A stretch of DNA of 64,000 nucleotides from Bacillota bacterium (GTDB lineage Bacteria > Bacillota > Clostridia > Acetivibrionales > DTU013): NCBI GenBank assembly GCA_023418915.1, contig JAEZYU010000061.1, positions 190,725-254,724 on the forward strand, in the 5' to 3' direction. A program made the position numbers and the translations under genes. Position 1 is the stretch's first letter; each line of letters starts with the position of its first letter. The notes beneath the pieces are model-generated. The model saw only the letters and a list, made by a program, of their open reading frames with translations, had not been told where the DNA came from and did no database searches. Below are positions 44,895 through 53,653 of this stretch, piece by piece.

Positions 44895-45138
44895 TCAAGC
44901 CTCCTGTGATATTCGGTGTAAGGCCTTGTTGCTCCCCTTCTCCCTGTACAGCACTCCTTCTGAAACCAGCTGGTTTAGAGCCTGGCGCACTGTCATCCTG
45001 CTGATGCAAAGACTTTCTCCAAGGTCTCGTTCAGACGGTATCAGGCTCCCTTCCGGGTAATCGCCTGCCTTTATCTTGTTCATAATGTTGTTTTAACCGG
45101 TAATATACAGGTATGGGGCTTTTCCTATCGATATGCAT
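44895..45138 (-). pseudogene. Frameshifted and truncated GntR-family regulator
   Basis: The N-terminus starts at ATG 45138 (GGAGG eight bases upstream) and reads MHIDRKSPIPVYYRLKQH. After a single-base frame change around 45083-45090, the frame continues MNKIKAGDYPEGSLIPSERDLGESLCISRMTVRQALNQLVSEGVLYREKG, the complete GntR winged helix. The ~170-residue effector (UTRA or FCD) domain is missing; the frame stops 4 bp before the PIG-L ATG. It is therefore doubly damaged, and a sensor for PIG-L substrates may have been lost. Confidence 0.8.
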
Positions 45139-45282
45139 ATCCTTTTCCTCCATGCTCTTCATTTACAATATACTCAATAAACTTGCGTAAGTAAAGAGCC
45201 AGGTCACCAAGAGCGAACAATTAATGACATAGTCGTCTGGCTAAAATAAATCATGCCAAATCACGGGCTCAATCATACTGAT

Positions 45283-45338
45283 CAGTGTTGAAAGTTTTTC
45301 AGAATATATTCAGTGTTGAAAGTTTTTCAGAATATATA
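45283..45338. repeat. Two tandem 28-bp repeats
   Basis: CAGTGTTGAAAGTTTTTCAG plus AATATAT(T/A) occurs twice in direct succession, ending at the -35 of the SDR promoter. Confidence 0.9.
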
Positions 45339-45367
45339 TTGACATATAATATTATACATTGTATAGT
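45339..45367 (+). promoter_or_regulatory. Strong SigA-type promoter for SDR gene(s)
   Basis: TTGACA (45339-45344), 17-bp spacer, TATAGT (45362-45367). The spacer and the sequence after the -10 both contain TATTATAC, a possible regulator site. The first SDR start is about 150 bp downstream. Confidence 0.75.
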
Positions 45368-45519
45368 ATTATACATAAGGAAGCATTAAGCGCATGTAAA
45401 AAGGTATGGTATGAACTGTGTCTGCTATCATCCGCATATGCTTCAGTATTTAGAGATCAGGAATCGATGTAAAAGGTTATTTAGGTATTTGGTATCAAAC
45501 GCGAAAGGTAGTGAATGAA

Positions 45520-46374
45520 ATGAAATCAATGGTATGTATCACAGGAGCAACAGGCGGACTCGGCAAGGCCTTTTCAGTAGAATGTGCAAGCCGCGGCTTA
45601 GACCTGTTCCTTACGGACATCTCGGAAGCGGCGTTGTGCAGGCTCTCCGGAAGTCTAACCAACACATACAACATAAATGTACATTATTATAGCTGCGATC
45701 TTACCGATGCGGATTCAAGGACTGAGCTCTTTGATCACATTCGTTCCCAGGGCTTTATGTTCAATTTCCTTATAAATATCGCCGGGCTGGATTTTGAAGG
45801 AGCGTTCGCAGACAGAACCCGCAGTCAGATCAGGACCATACTTCGGCTGAACATAGAAGCAAACCTGGAAATGACCCATGAACTGCTGAAAATGCGTGAT
45901 CAAGCAAGGACGTTCAGGATAATCAACGTGTCCAGCCTCGCCGCATTCTACCCAATGCCGGTAAAAGCTATGTACTCGTCCTCGAAGCAGTTCCTGCTCA
46001 ATTTTTCAAGAGCCCTGGGAGAGGAGCTGCGCTCAAAGAATGTCACTGTTACAGCGCTGTGCCCCGCCGGTATGCCAACAACACCTGCCTGTATTGAAGC
46101 AATAGAAGCACAGGGCTTCGCCGGAAGGATAACTGCCTGCAATGTAGGTTATGTCGCATCAACAACAATTGATATGGCTCTCAGGGGAAAACCTGTTTAT
46201 ATACCGGGCCTGTTGAACAGGATGCTGAGAGCGGCCGGTTCAGTTGTTCCGGCTTCGCTTATCGCACGCGCAGTAGGCTCCCGCTGGAATACGGCACAAA
46301 ACAAACGTTCACTTGCTCACAATGACCCGATAGACAGTTCTGTTTGCGAATATTCGGTAAGCAGGAGCTTATGA
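45520..46374 (+). CDS. SDR family oxidoreductase
   Basis: 284 residues from ATG 45520. Classical short-chain dehydrogenase: ITGATGGLGKAF, LINIAGLDFEG, active site ISS...YSSSK. The C-terminal tail beyond the Rossmann fold (YIPGLLNRMLRAAGSVVPASLIARAVG) resembles the membrane-associating end of DltE/17-beta-HSD-like SDRs. It is followed after 29 bp by another SDR gene; the two are probably co-transcribed from the strong promoter at 45339. The substrate is unknown. Confidence 0.85.
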   Translation: MKSMVCITGATGGLGKAFSVECASRGLDLFLTDISEAALCRLSGSLTNTYNINVHYYSCDLTDADSRTELFDHIRSQGFMFNFLINIAGLDFEGAFADRTRSQIRTILRLNIEANLEMTHELLKMRDQARTFRIINVSSLAAFYPMPVKAMYSSSKQFLLNFSRALGEELRSKNVTVTALCPAGMPTTPACIEAIEAQGFAGRITACNVGYVASTTIDMALRGKPVYIPGLLNRMLRAAGSVVPASLIARAVGSRWNTAQNKRSLAHNDPIDSSVCEYSVSRSL

Positions 46375-46403
46375 GTATACTATAGGAAGGAGCTGAATTT
46401 GTA

Positions 46404-47387
46404 GTGGAAAATGTTAATAATTCTGAGGCAGGTATTACTGGAACCAACCTCAATATTAAGAATAGTATCAATATAAACAAGGAAAATGCCAGCACTGAAG
46501 AAGAAGACACAACAGCGAATAAAGTAATAGTCATAACAGGAGCCACCTCCGGCATAGGACTTGCAACAGTAAAGGAGCTGGCATTGAAGGGAGCATATGT
46601 GATCGGTGCAGGCCGCTCAGAGGAGCGGTGCAAGGCAGCCGAGCAGGAAGTGAGGAATATCTGCCCGGATGCAAAAATCAACTACCTGACAGCCGATCTC
46701 TCATCTCTTTCCGAAGTCACACGTCTCACGGCCGATATACAAAAAATGCTTATGAAAGAAGGGTTTTCACATATAGACGTGCTGATAAATAACGCCGGCA
46801 CTGTTTCCAGTTGGTACATGTCGACCGTTGACGGCTTCGAGCTGCAGTTTGCAGTGAACCATCTGGCGCCTTTCCTGCTGACACATGAACTGCTGCCGTT
46901 ATTGGAGCGGTCACAGGCAGGCACTGTCATCTGCACCAGCTCCGGCTCACATTACAGAACCAGACTTCGCTGGAATGATATAATGTTAAGGAAGCACTAC
47001 AATACTCTTTTGGCTTATAAGCAGACCAAGCTGGCCAACGTACTGTTCGTGACCGAGCTGAACAGAAAGCTCACAGCATCGGACAGCAGTGTTAAAGCTT
47101 TTGCACTTGACCCCGGGCTGGTCAATACCGATATAGGTCTCAAAGGGACAGGCGGGATTGTTAAAAAGGTATGGCAGCTCCGCAGCAAGGGCGGCACTCC
47201 GCCGGAAATACCGGCACACTCCATGGTCTATCTGGCCATGGACCCGGCACCCAGACTCACAGGAAGGGTCTACTGGAAGGATTGCAGTCCGATGAAACCA
47301 AGCTCCTACTCTCAGAGGCCTGATGTTTCAAAAAGGCTATGGGAATTATCCGCAAGGATGTGTGGAATTATTGAACACAAGGGCTGA
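46404..47387 (+). CDS. SDR family oxidoreductase (retinol-dehydrogenase-like)
   Basis: A 327-residue SDR with a ~35-residue polar N-terminal extension before VIVITGATSGIGLATVKEL. VLINNAGTVSSW, TSSGSHYRTR and the active-site YKQTKLANVLF fit the WWOX/retinol dehydrogenase subgroup. The start is GTG 46404 with AGGAAGGAG eleven bases upstream, a slightly long spacing. Second gene of a probable two-SDR operon. Substrate unknown. Confidence 0.85.
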   Translation: MENVNNSEAGITGTNLNIKNSININKENASTEEEDTTANKVIVITGATSGIGLATVKELALKGAYVIGAGRSEERCKAAEQEVRNICPDAKINYLTADLSSLSEVTRLTADIQKMLMKEGFSHIDVLINNAGTVSSWYMSTVDGFELQFAVNHLAPFLLTHELLPLLERSQAGTVICTSSGSHYRTRLRWNDIMLRKHYNTLLAYKQTKLANVLFVTELNRKLTASDSSVKAFALDPGLVNTDIGLKGTGGIVKKVWQLRSKGGTPPEIPAHSMVYLAMDPAPRLTGRVYWKDCSPMKPSSYSQRPDVSKRLWELSARMCGIIEHKG

Positions 47388-47467
47388 TTGGAGTAAATTT
47401 ATAGATGCATCGGATGATGTATTGGATAGATCCATCGTGAAGTGTCATAGAAAAGGAGGTATTTTTA

Positions 47468-47788
47468 TTGGATGCCCAGATGAAAAAAGGGCTGCTGGAC
47501 GCTTGCGTCCTCCACATCCTGACAGAAGGCGACACCTACGGTTATAAGCTGACCCAGGAAATAACAGGTCTTATGGACGCATCGGAGTCCTCTCTCTACC
47601 CGGTCCTGAGGCGGCTTGAAGCCCAAGGCTTTCTTGAGACCTATTCTGCCGAGCATTCAGGCCGTCTGAGGCGATATTACAAAATTACCGAAACAGGCGT
47701 CAGGCGGTTGATCGAATACAGAAGCGAGCTTACAGAATTGAAGAGTGTCATAGATTTTATAACAGGCGGTGATGATAATAATGGATGA
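47468..47788 (+). CDS. PadR family transcriptional regulator
   Basis: A 106-residue PadR winged helix: KGLLDACVLHILTEGDTYGYKLTQEI...ESSLYPVLRRLEAQGFLETY...GRLRRYYKITETGVRRL. TTG start, eight bases after AAGGAGG. Its end overlaps the start of the DUF1700/DUF4097 gene. PadR-DUF1700 pairs are a standard Firmicutes module, thought to respond to membrane or envelope stress. The pair probably autoregulates. Confidence 0.93.
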   Translation: MDAQMKKGLLDACVLHILTEGDTYGYKLTQEITGLMDASESSLYPVLRRLEAQGFLETYSAEHSGRLRRYYKITETGVRRLIEYRSELTELKSVIDFITGGDDNNG

Positions 47789-49097
47789 TAGAATAAAAAA
47801 ATTTCTTGATGATCTGAACAGTAATCTTGCCGGACTTCCCGAAAACGAACAAAAGGAAGCTCTGGCTTACTATGAGGAATATATCAGTGATGCACTGGAT
47901 GAGGGTGCGAGTCCCGATGAACTACTCTCAAGGCTTGACACTCCTGAACATATAGCTGCAATGGTCAAGGCTGAGACAAGCATCAAAAATGTGCACAACA
48001 ACCCGGGGCTCAAAAATTATTCAAAGCTCGTTAAATACGCACGCATAGGCATCACAAGGCCATTGTCGATATTGATGTTCTCAGTTCTTATTTTCGCAAC
48101 ATACAGTATTGCAATCCTGCTGTTTCTTGGCACTGTCGTATCAGCAGCGGCTGCATGCATTATTCTGCCTGCGTTTATTTATGAAGCCCTCAAGATACCT
48201 GCAGCATACATGGGTGAAATCATAGGTACGATAGGGATCGGAATTTTTTCCTCCGGCATTTTCGTGTTGACAGCCTACGGATTCTATATATTATGCAGGC
48301 CTTTGATCAGGCTTTCAGCAAAGCTCGTATTCAAAATGATGAAAAAGAGTTCAATACAAATAAATGATACAGATGAAGACAAGCGAGACAGCGCCGTCTC
48401 TGACAGCAAGTCGAAGCCGGCCGTCAAGCCGCTCAGGGCAGGCCTTATCATAATAGCTGCCGGTCTTGTGATCTCTTTGGCAACTGGACTGCCGATCAAG
48501 CTGTTTATGATATTCAACAGCATGAAGCCTGCAGGAATCACGATGCATGAACAGGAGTTTGACGTCAGCTCAGCCTCGAGAATAAGGGTCAACACAGCTC
48601 ATTCAAACATACGGCTGACAGAGGGCGTCTCTGATAAGATCAGGCTCGAATATGAAGAATCCGACTGGCTGGATTTTGATATTACATGTAAAGACGGCGA
48701 ATTGATATTTACAGAGAAGTCAAACGGCAGGCTTCCATTATTTCCCTTGGTATCGATGCATGAAAATCGCGCCGGGCTGACAATTTCAATTCCGGCAGAC
48801 TACCAGCCCAATGGAGTCAGCCTGGAGAGCAGAGGCGGATTCATACACATTGAGAGTGATGACATCCCGGTTGATGCAAAGACATATACGGGCTCGATTT
48901 CCCTTAGTGTTTCAACTGATTCCGAATCCGGTCGAATACCAGCCGCCATCAGTGCTAAGACCTCCACAGGTGCTATAAAGCACACAGGCAAAAGCATCGG
49001 TGTAATAACCCGATATGGCACGGAATATGAGCAGCTGACCGAGAGCACAATTAGTGTGAGCATGGAATCTCAAAGAGGTGATATTTTTATAGATTAA
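47772..49097 (+). CDS. DUF1700/DUF4097 membrane protein
   Basis: An N-terminal DUF1700 region (KKFLDDLNSNLAGLPENEQKEALAYYEEYISDAL...LLSRLDTPEHIAAMVKAE) is followed by about four membrane helices (residues 95-235) and an extracytoplasmic DUF4097-type beta-helix domain (VNTAHSNIRLTEGVSDKIRLEYE...SISLSVSTDSESGRI). Partner of the upstream PadR repressor, with overlapping genes. The exact start (GTG 47769, ATG 47772 or 47781) is uncertain. Its role is unknown, though it is likely in envelope homeostasis. Confidence 0.88.
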   Translation: MIIMDDRIKKFLDDLNSNLAGLPENEQKEALAYYEEYISDALDEGASPDELLSRLDTPEHIAAMVKAETSIKNVHNNPGLKNYSKLVKYARIGITRPLSILMFSVLIFATYSIAILLFLGTVVSAAAACIILPAFIYEALKIPAAYMGEIIGTIGIGIFSSGIFVLTAYGFYILCRPLIRLSAKLVFKMMKKSSIQINDTDEDKRDSAVSDSKSKPAVKPLRAGLIIIAAGLVISLATGLPIKLFMIFNSMKPAGITMHEQEFDVSSASRIRVNTAHSNIRLTEGVSDKIRLEYEESDWLDFDITCKDGELIFTEKSNGRLPLFPLVSMHENRAGLTISIPADYQPNGVSLESRGGFIHIESDDIPVDAKTYTGSISLSVSTDSESGRIPAAISAKTSTGAIKHTGKSIGVITRYGTEYEQLTESTISVSMESQRGDIFID

Positions 49098-49135
49098 ATT
49101 CGCTCCCATGACGCAAAGCAAACATTGTGTCATAA

Positions 49136-49161
49136 AAAAGGACAACTCACGTTGTCCTTTT
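49136..49161 (+). terminator. Bidirectional terminator between DUF1700 gene and metA
   Basis: A perfect 11-bp stem AAAAGGACAAC / GTTGTCCTTTT with a 4-nt TCAC loop, giving a U run on both strands between the two convergent genes. Confidence 0.9.
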
Positions 49162-49168
49162 CTTACTA

Positions 49169-50104
49169 TCAAATAATATTCTCAGTTGAACCAAGTTCAT
49201 TCAGGTCAAACGGCGTTTCCTGATATACATAGTAGTTGAGCCAGTTGGCATACAACAGGTTGGCATGCGCCTTCCACCTTACAATGGGCGGCCTCTCCGG
49301 GTCGTCATCAGGGAAGTAATTCACAGGTAACCTGGGGTTCATCCCTTTTTCCATATCTCTGGCATACTCTGTCTTCAGCGTCAGCGGATCATACTCGGAA
49401 TGACCGGTCACAAAGATCTGCCTGCCCTTTAGTGCAGAAACTATATAAACGCCTGCATCGGCGGATTCCGACAGGATTTCGAGCCCATCGACCTTTTCGA
49501 TGTCTTCTCTCCTTACCTCTGTATGCCGCGAATGAGGAGCATAAAATACCTCATCGAATCCACGCATAAGCATTACATTTTTCTTTTCAACGCTATGCTT
49601 GAACACACCGGACAGCTTGTCACTGATCGGGTGCTTTGGGATACCATAATGATAATACAGTCCAGCCTGTGCCCCCCAGCAAATATGGAAGGTAGAATAT
49701 ACATTATTCACGCTCCATTCCATAATATCCTTCAGCTCGTCCCAGTAGTTCACTTCCTCAAACGGCATCTGTTCTACCGGTGCGCCTGTTATTATCAGAC
49801 CGTCATATTTCTTATCTCTGATCTCGCTGAATGTATTGTAAAACTTCAACAGGTGCTCCTGTGGAGTATTTTTGGATTTATGGGATTCCGGATGCAAAAA
49901 AGTAACATCCACCTGCAGCGGAGTGTTTCCTATGAGTCTGAGCAGCTGCGTCTCTGTCACTATTTTTGTCGGCATAAGGTTGAGGAGCACAATACTAAGC
50001 GGCCTTATGTCCTGACGCTCAGCCCTTTCCTCTGTCATCACGAAAATATTCTCTCCGCTCAGCACCTCTGTTGCCGGCAAGCTGTCTGGAATTCTAATTG
50101 GCAT
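49169..50104 (-). CDS. metA: Homoserine O-acetyltransferase (MetA)
   Basis: A 311-residue MetA: ATEVLSGENIFVMTEERA, SIVLLNLMPTKIVTETQLLRL, catalytic Cys142 in STFHICWGAQAGLYYHYG, and VTGHSEYD. Residue 111 is Glu (ITGAPVE111), which in this family marks acetyl-CoA use; succinyl-CoA users have Gly there. The product O-acetylhomoserine fits the MetY-type sulfhydrylase at 23167-24456. AAGGTGGAAA lies just before the ATG. Alone, ended by a bidirectional terminator. No S-box is visible upstream. Confidence 0.95.
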   Translation of the reverse strand: MPIRIPDSLPATEVLSGENIFVMTEERAERQDIRPLSIVLLNLMPTKIVTETQLLRLIGNTPLQVDVTFLHPESHKSKNTPQEHLLKFYNTFSEIRDKKYDGLIITGAPVEQMPFEEVNYWDELKDIMEWSVNNVYSTFHICWGAQAGLYYHYGIPKHPISDKLSGVFKHSVEKKNVMLMRGFDEVFYAPHSRHTEVRREDIEKVDGLEILSESADAGVYIVSALKGRQIFVTGHSEYDPLTLKTEYARDMEKGMNPRLPVNYFPDDDPERPPIVRWKAHANLLYANWLNYYVYQETPFDLNELGSTENII

Positions 50105-50426
50105 CTATTTTCCACCTTTCAAGTATTGGTCAGCATTCTGAAATGTATAGTTTTTCTGTAATACATAACTTTCTGGATACAATTTTCTGTATTGTGTAGT
50201 TACTGTAATGTATATCCTTTTTGTTTAGTATAGCTTTTGCAGTGTCCATGTTTTAGTTTTATCCCTGCTGTGTGTACTATCGATCTATTTATACACGATA
50301 TCTCATGCCTAAGAGTCGGTTGAATATATGATAAATATAATAGAACAAAGGCGAAAAATAATCAATAGCAAGCTATTGTCAAAGCTAACTAATTGCCATA
50401 CACATCTATTTGTGCAATCGCATTAT
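50105..50426. other. AT-rich gap upstream of metA
   Basis: A 322-bp gap between metA and the YhfC gene, both on the minus strand. It contains loosely repeated TTTCTGTA(A/T)TG motifs in its first 120 bp. I see no S-box, T-box or gene. Confidence 0.5.
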
Positions 50427-51242
50427 TCAGGCAGGCTGTTCCTCATCCTTGCTGCGGTATATTCTGAATGCAACAGCTATTACCACCAGAGCTATTACAG
50501 CCAGCACTCCCTCCAGCAGGAGCACATTCGTAATGTAGCCTCTTGTATAAAGTACGGCAAACATGTCCGCCCCTGCATGTATCAGAATAGCGTACAGGAA
50601 GTAAAGCCACTTTTTCTGAGATACAGCTTTAAGTACGAACAATGACAGCGCTATTTGCAGTACAAGGGCTGCCATTCGTTCAAACCCTGACAGAAGGAAC
50701 ATGTATGATGGTGTCGAAACCAGTGTCTGGATTCCCAAATTGAATGATTCCAGTTCTTCACCTGTCAATCCCCCAGCCACACTGTTCAATGCCCCTGAGT
50801 TGTACATGACTGTCATCATAATATTCCCCACTGCCGCAAGACCACCGATAAGCAGTGATTCGATGCCTCCATGCCCAAGGCCGTATGATATGCCCGTATC
50901 TATGCTTTCGTTTTCCTTTACCTTGATCAGGAATTTAAACCCAAGTAATCTTGCCGTTTCTTCGAAAATACCGGCTGCAAACCCGGCGTAAAGTATATAA
51001 AGCCACGGATTCCGGTATATCACAGAATTTGTCGGATCAGGACCGAGTACAACGCTGTGCATAATACTCTCCAGTATCATTGCAAAAATAAAGAACAGAA
51101 GGGCACCCAGCAGCATCGCCTTCCAATTCATCCTTCTTTTAACTCCCAAAACTACGATCGCAGCAATAGGTACCAGTACCGACAATACTGCCGCTATTAT
51201 CATTGATACTAAGGATAATGTACTTACCGAGTCAGTCAGCAT
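50427..51242 (-). CDS. yhfC: YhfC-type intramembrane glutamic peptidase
   Basis: 271 residues from ATG 51242 (GGGAGG nine bases upstream). About seven to eight membrane helices, with the family motifs AGIFEETARLLGF and GISYGLGHGGIESLLIG, which supply the catalytic-type Glu and His residues of the YhfC (PrsW/CPBP-related) family. The C-terminal helix ends in a charged tail. Substrates are unknown; relatives take part in membrane-protein processing or bacteriocin immunity. Monocistronic. Confidence 0.87.
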   Translation of the reverse strand: MLTDSVSTLSLVSMIIAAVLSVLVPIAAIVVLGVKRRMNWKAMLLGALLFFIFAMILESIMHSVVLGPDPTNSVIYRNPWLYILYAGFAAGIFEETARLLGFKFLIKVKENESIDTGISYGLGHGGIESLLIGGLAAVGNIMMTVMYNSGALNSVAGGLTGEELESFNLGIQTLVSTPSYMFLLSGFERMAALVLQIALSLFVLKAVSQKKWLYFLYAILIHAGADMFAVLYTRGYITNVLLLEGVLAVIALVVIAVAFRIYRSKDEEQPA

Positions 51243-51279
51243 ATCCCTACCTCCCATAAAAAATTATTATGTCATTACT

Positions 51280-51410
51280 CTATACTATTGTTTTGTGATG
51301 TTACTCTATTGTTGTTACTCTATTATTGTATGGTATCACTCTGTGATGCTGTTTTATGATATCATTCTATACTGCTGTATCGTGATATTACTCTATACTG
51401 CTGTCTTTCA
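51280..51410. repeat. Degenerate ~20-bp repeats
   Basis: TTACTCTATACTGCTGT and variants recur about six times in the 229-bp gap between the GH127 and YhfC genes (for example near 51282, 51301, 51315, 51364, 51389). The array is too degenerate for exact unit borders. Confidence 0.65.
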
Positions 51411-51471
51411 CAAGTTGTCTTTTAGAGATAAGTTTGGCACACTATTACCCATCGATATGTGATCGAAGCGG

Positions 51472-53427
51472 TCAGGCGAAACGTGTCCACACCTGCATTT
51501 CTCCAATACCGCGATTTGCCCACAGATAATAGGGCACAGCCCGAAATCTGAACTGTCTTTGCTGCCGCTTCCCCAGCGGAAGATACAGATTCTCACCCCA
51601 TCCGGAACGATCCATCCTGTATGCGTCGCCGTAGATCACCACTGCTCCGCCGAAGAAATCTGATTCAAAAACCGGCTCAAGTATTGTATTGGTGTTAAAC
51701 TCAATCTCATTCAGATCGCTTCCGTTATCAGCCTCTTCCAGACAATAGACCAGCGGTCCTCTTTGTATTGCTGCCTTGCCTGCATTCTTGCGGATCAGAG
51801 GGTTTGCGCCGATGAACGCTGCATCCATACAAAAACTCAGTTCTACGATGTCACCAGTCTTCCAGGTGTTTTTTAGATAAGCGTATCCGTTCCTGACCGG
51901 CGTGTCGATTCCGACCAGCTTATTGTTGATCGTCATTGATGTGCTATGGCACCATCCAGGCACACGGACAGCCAGAGTGAACTCACTTCCTGTTACCTCG
52001 TTCAGCTTGATCCTGACATCACCCTTCCACGGGTATGATGTCTCCTGTTTTATCGAGATAGTTCCTGCATCAAGCTTTATAGCAGCTTCTCCTCCGATAT
52101 AAAGGTTAATATATACAGTATCACCACTATTTGTATAAACATAGCTCCCGAGTGATGCCAGCAGTCTGGCTATATTCGGAGGACAGCAGGCACAGCCGTA
52201 CCATTTCTGCCTTTCAGGCTTCACATGTCTTTTGCCGGGGTCCTTTCGGCACGCTTCGGGCAATACCTCCAGAGGATTTACATAGAAGAAGCTTCTTCCA
52301 TCCTGCCCCATTCCGCTTATCACCGAATTGTATAACGCACGTTCAAGAACATCGGCATAAATGCTTATCGGCTCAAGCTTCAGCATCCTGTGGGCAAAGA
52401 ATATGAGTCCTATGGATGCGCAGGTTTCCTGATAAGCTGTATCATTGGGCAGGTCATAATCAAATGTGAACGCCTCACCCTGATATGTAGAGCCTATACC
52501 TCCGGTAATATACATACGCCTGTTGACTATACTGTTCCATAATATTTTGCATGCCTCTTTGAGCTTTTTATCACCTGTATGATAAGCTAGATCAGCCATT
52601 CCTGAATACAGATAGACAGCCCTTACAGCATGTCCTACAGCTTCAGTCTGTTCACGCACGGGGACATGTGCCTGATTATAAGTCGGGTCAGGCTTTGGGG
52701 ATAGCCCTTTCATCCAGTAGGACAGCCCTTTCCTTTTCTCCCATTCCTTCACCAGGAAATTTGGTTCACTGCCCCGTTCATCTATGAAAAAGCCTGCTAG
52801 CTTCAGGTATCTGTCATTTCCTGTTTCCTCATAGAGCTTGATCAATGCAAGCTCTATCTCCTCATGACCATCATAGCCCTTGAGTTTCCCTGATTCAGGA
52901 CCGAATACAGTGTCGATATGATCAACATACCTGCACATTATATCAAGAAACTTTCTTTTACCAGTTGCCTTATAATATGAAACCGCCGCCTCGATCATAT
53001 GTCCGGCACAATATAGCTCATGGCATTCAAGCAGGTTGCTCCAACGCTTTCCCGGCTCTTTTAGCGTATAGTATGTGTTTAGATAGCCATCCGCCTGCTG
53101 TGCCCGGCCTATGAGATCTATGAGTCCATCAGCCGCTTTTTCCAACTGCGGGTCTGGATAAAGTGCAAGGCTGTATCCTACTGCCTCCAGCCATTTAGCC
53201 GGATCGCTGTCCTGGAAAACCAGACCGCCGAACTCACCCTCCTGATCACCGGCGGCAATTCGAAAATTTCTCACCGCATGGCTCGGTTCCGCACCGGGGA
53301 CACGATCGTTCAACGCCTCCCACTGGTATGGTATCACAGTATTTCGAATCAACCCGGTATATCTGTTCCAGAACTCGTCATCGATATGTACATCTTTTAA
53401 TTCAACACTTCTTATCTCATCCATCAT
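51472..53427 (-). CDS. GH127 beta-L-arabinofuranosidase
   Basis: 651 residues from ATG 53427. Close in length and motif order to Bifidobacterium HypBA1: VHIDDEFWNRYTGLI, HELYCAGHMIEAAV, YQETCASIGLIFFAHRM (Glu and Cys of the zinc site) and YGCACCPPNIARLLASLG (catalytic Cys pair). A cysteine-zinc retaining glycosidase removing L-arabinofuranose from arabinoglycans or hydroxyproline glycans. No signal peptide, hence intracellular. It diverges from the GH3 gene 210 bp away, so the two probably share control. Confidence 0.92.
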   Translation of the reverse strand: MMDEIRSVELKDVHIDDEFWNRYTGLIRNTVIPYQWEALNDRVPGAEPSHAVRNFRIAAGDQEGEFGGLVFQDSDPAKWLEAVGYSLALYPDPQLEKAADGLIDLIGRAQQADGYLNTYYTLKEPGKRWSNLLECHELYCAGHMIEAAVSYYKATGKRKFLDIMCRYVDHIDTVFGPESGKLKGYDGHEEIELALIKLYEETGNDRYLKLAGFFIDERGSEPNFLVKEWEKRKGLSYWMKGLSPKPDPTYNQAHVPVREQTEAVGHAVRAVYLYSGMADLAYHTGDKKLKEACKILWNSIVNRRMYITGGIGSTYQGEAFTFDYDLPNDTAYQETCASIGLIFFAHRMLKLEPISIYADVLERALYNSVISGMGQDGRSFFYVNPLEVLPEACRKDPGKRHVKPERQKWYGCACCPPNIARLLASLGSYVYTNSGDTVYINLYIGGEAAIKLDAGTISIKQETSYPWKGDVRIKLNEVTGSEFTLAVRVPGWCHSTSMTINNKLVGIDTPVRNGYAYLKNTWKTGDIVELSFCMDAAFIGANPLIRKNAGKAAIQRGPLVYCLEEADNGSDLNEIEFNTNTILEPVFESDFFGGAVVIYGDAYRMDRSGWGENLYLPLGKRQQRQFRFRAVPYYLWANRGIGEMQVWTRFA

Positions 53428-53653
53428 TTCCACTCCCATCATAGCTCAAGACCTGCCGATCACACTTTTGCACGCACATGAGATTGCTCGTTCCATTCAC
53501 ACTTTTGCTCATACCTGACCCTTCCGCAAAAATTGAGCAATGGTCGGCAAGTTTTGATTTGATTTGTTGTCTTCAAAAGGATAGTATACGAATTAAGTAT
53601 ATATGTAAATATAAGCAAATGGAAGAACGAAAATAATAAGGAGGCATAATGCC

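Noticed and set aside
50105..50426. Possible SAM riboswitch upstream of metA
   Set aside because: No S-box core or paired helices are visible; the gap is just AT-rich with weak repeats.
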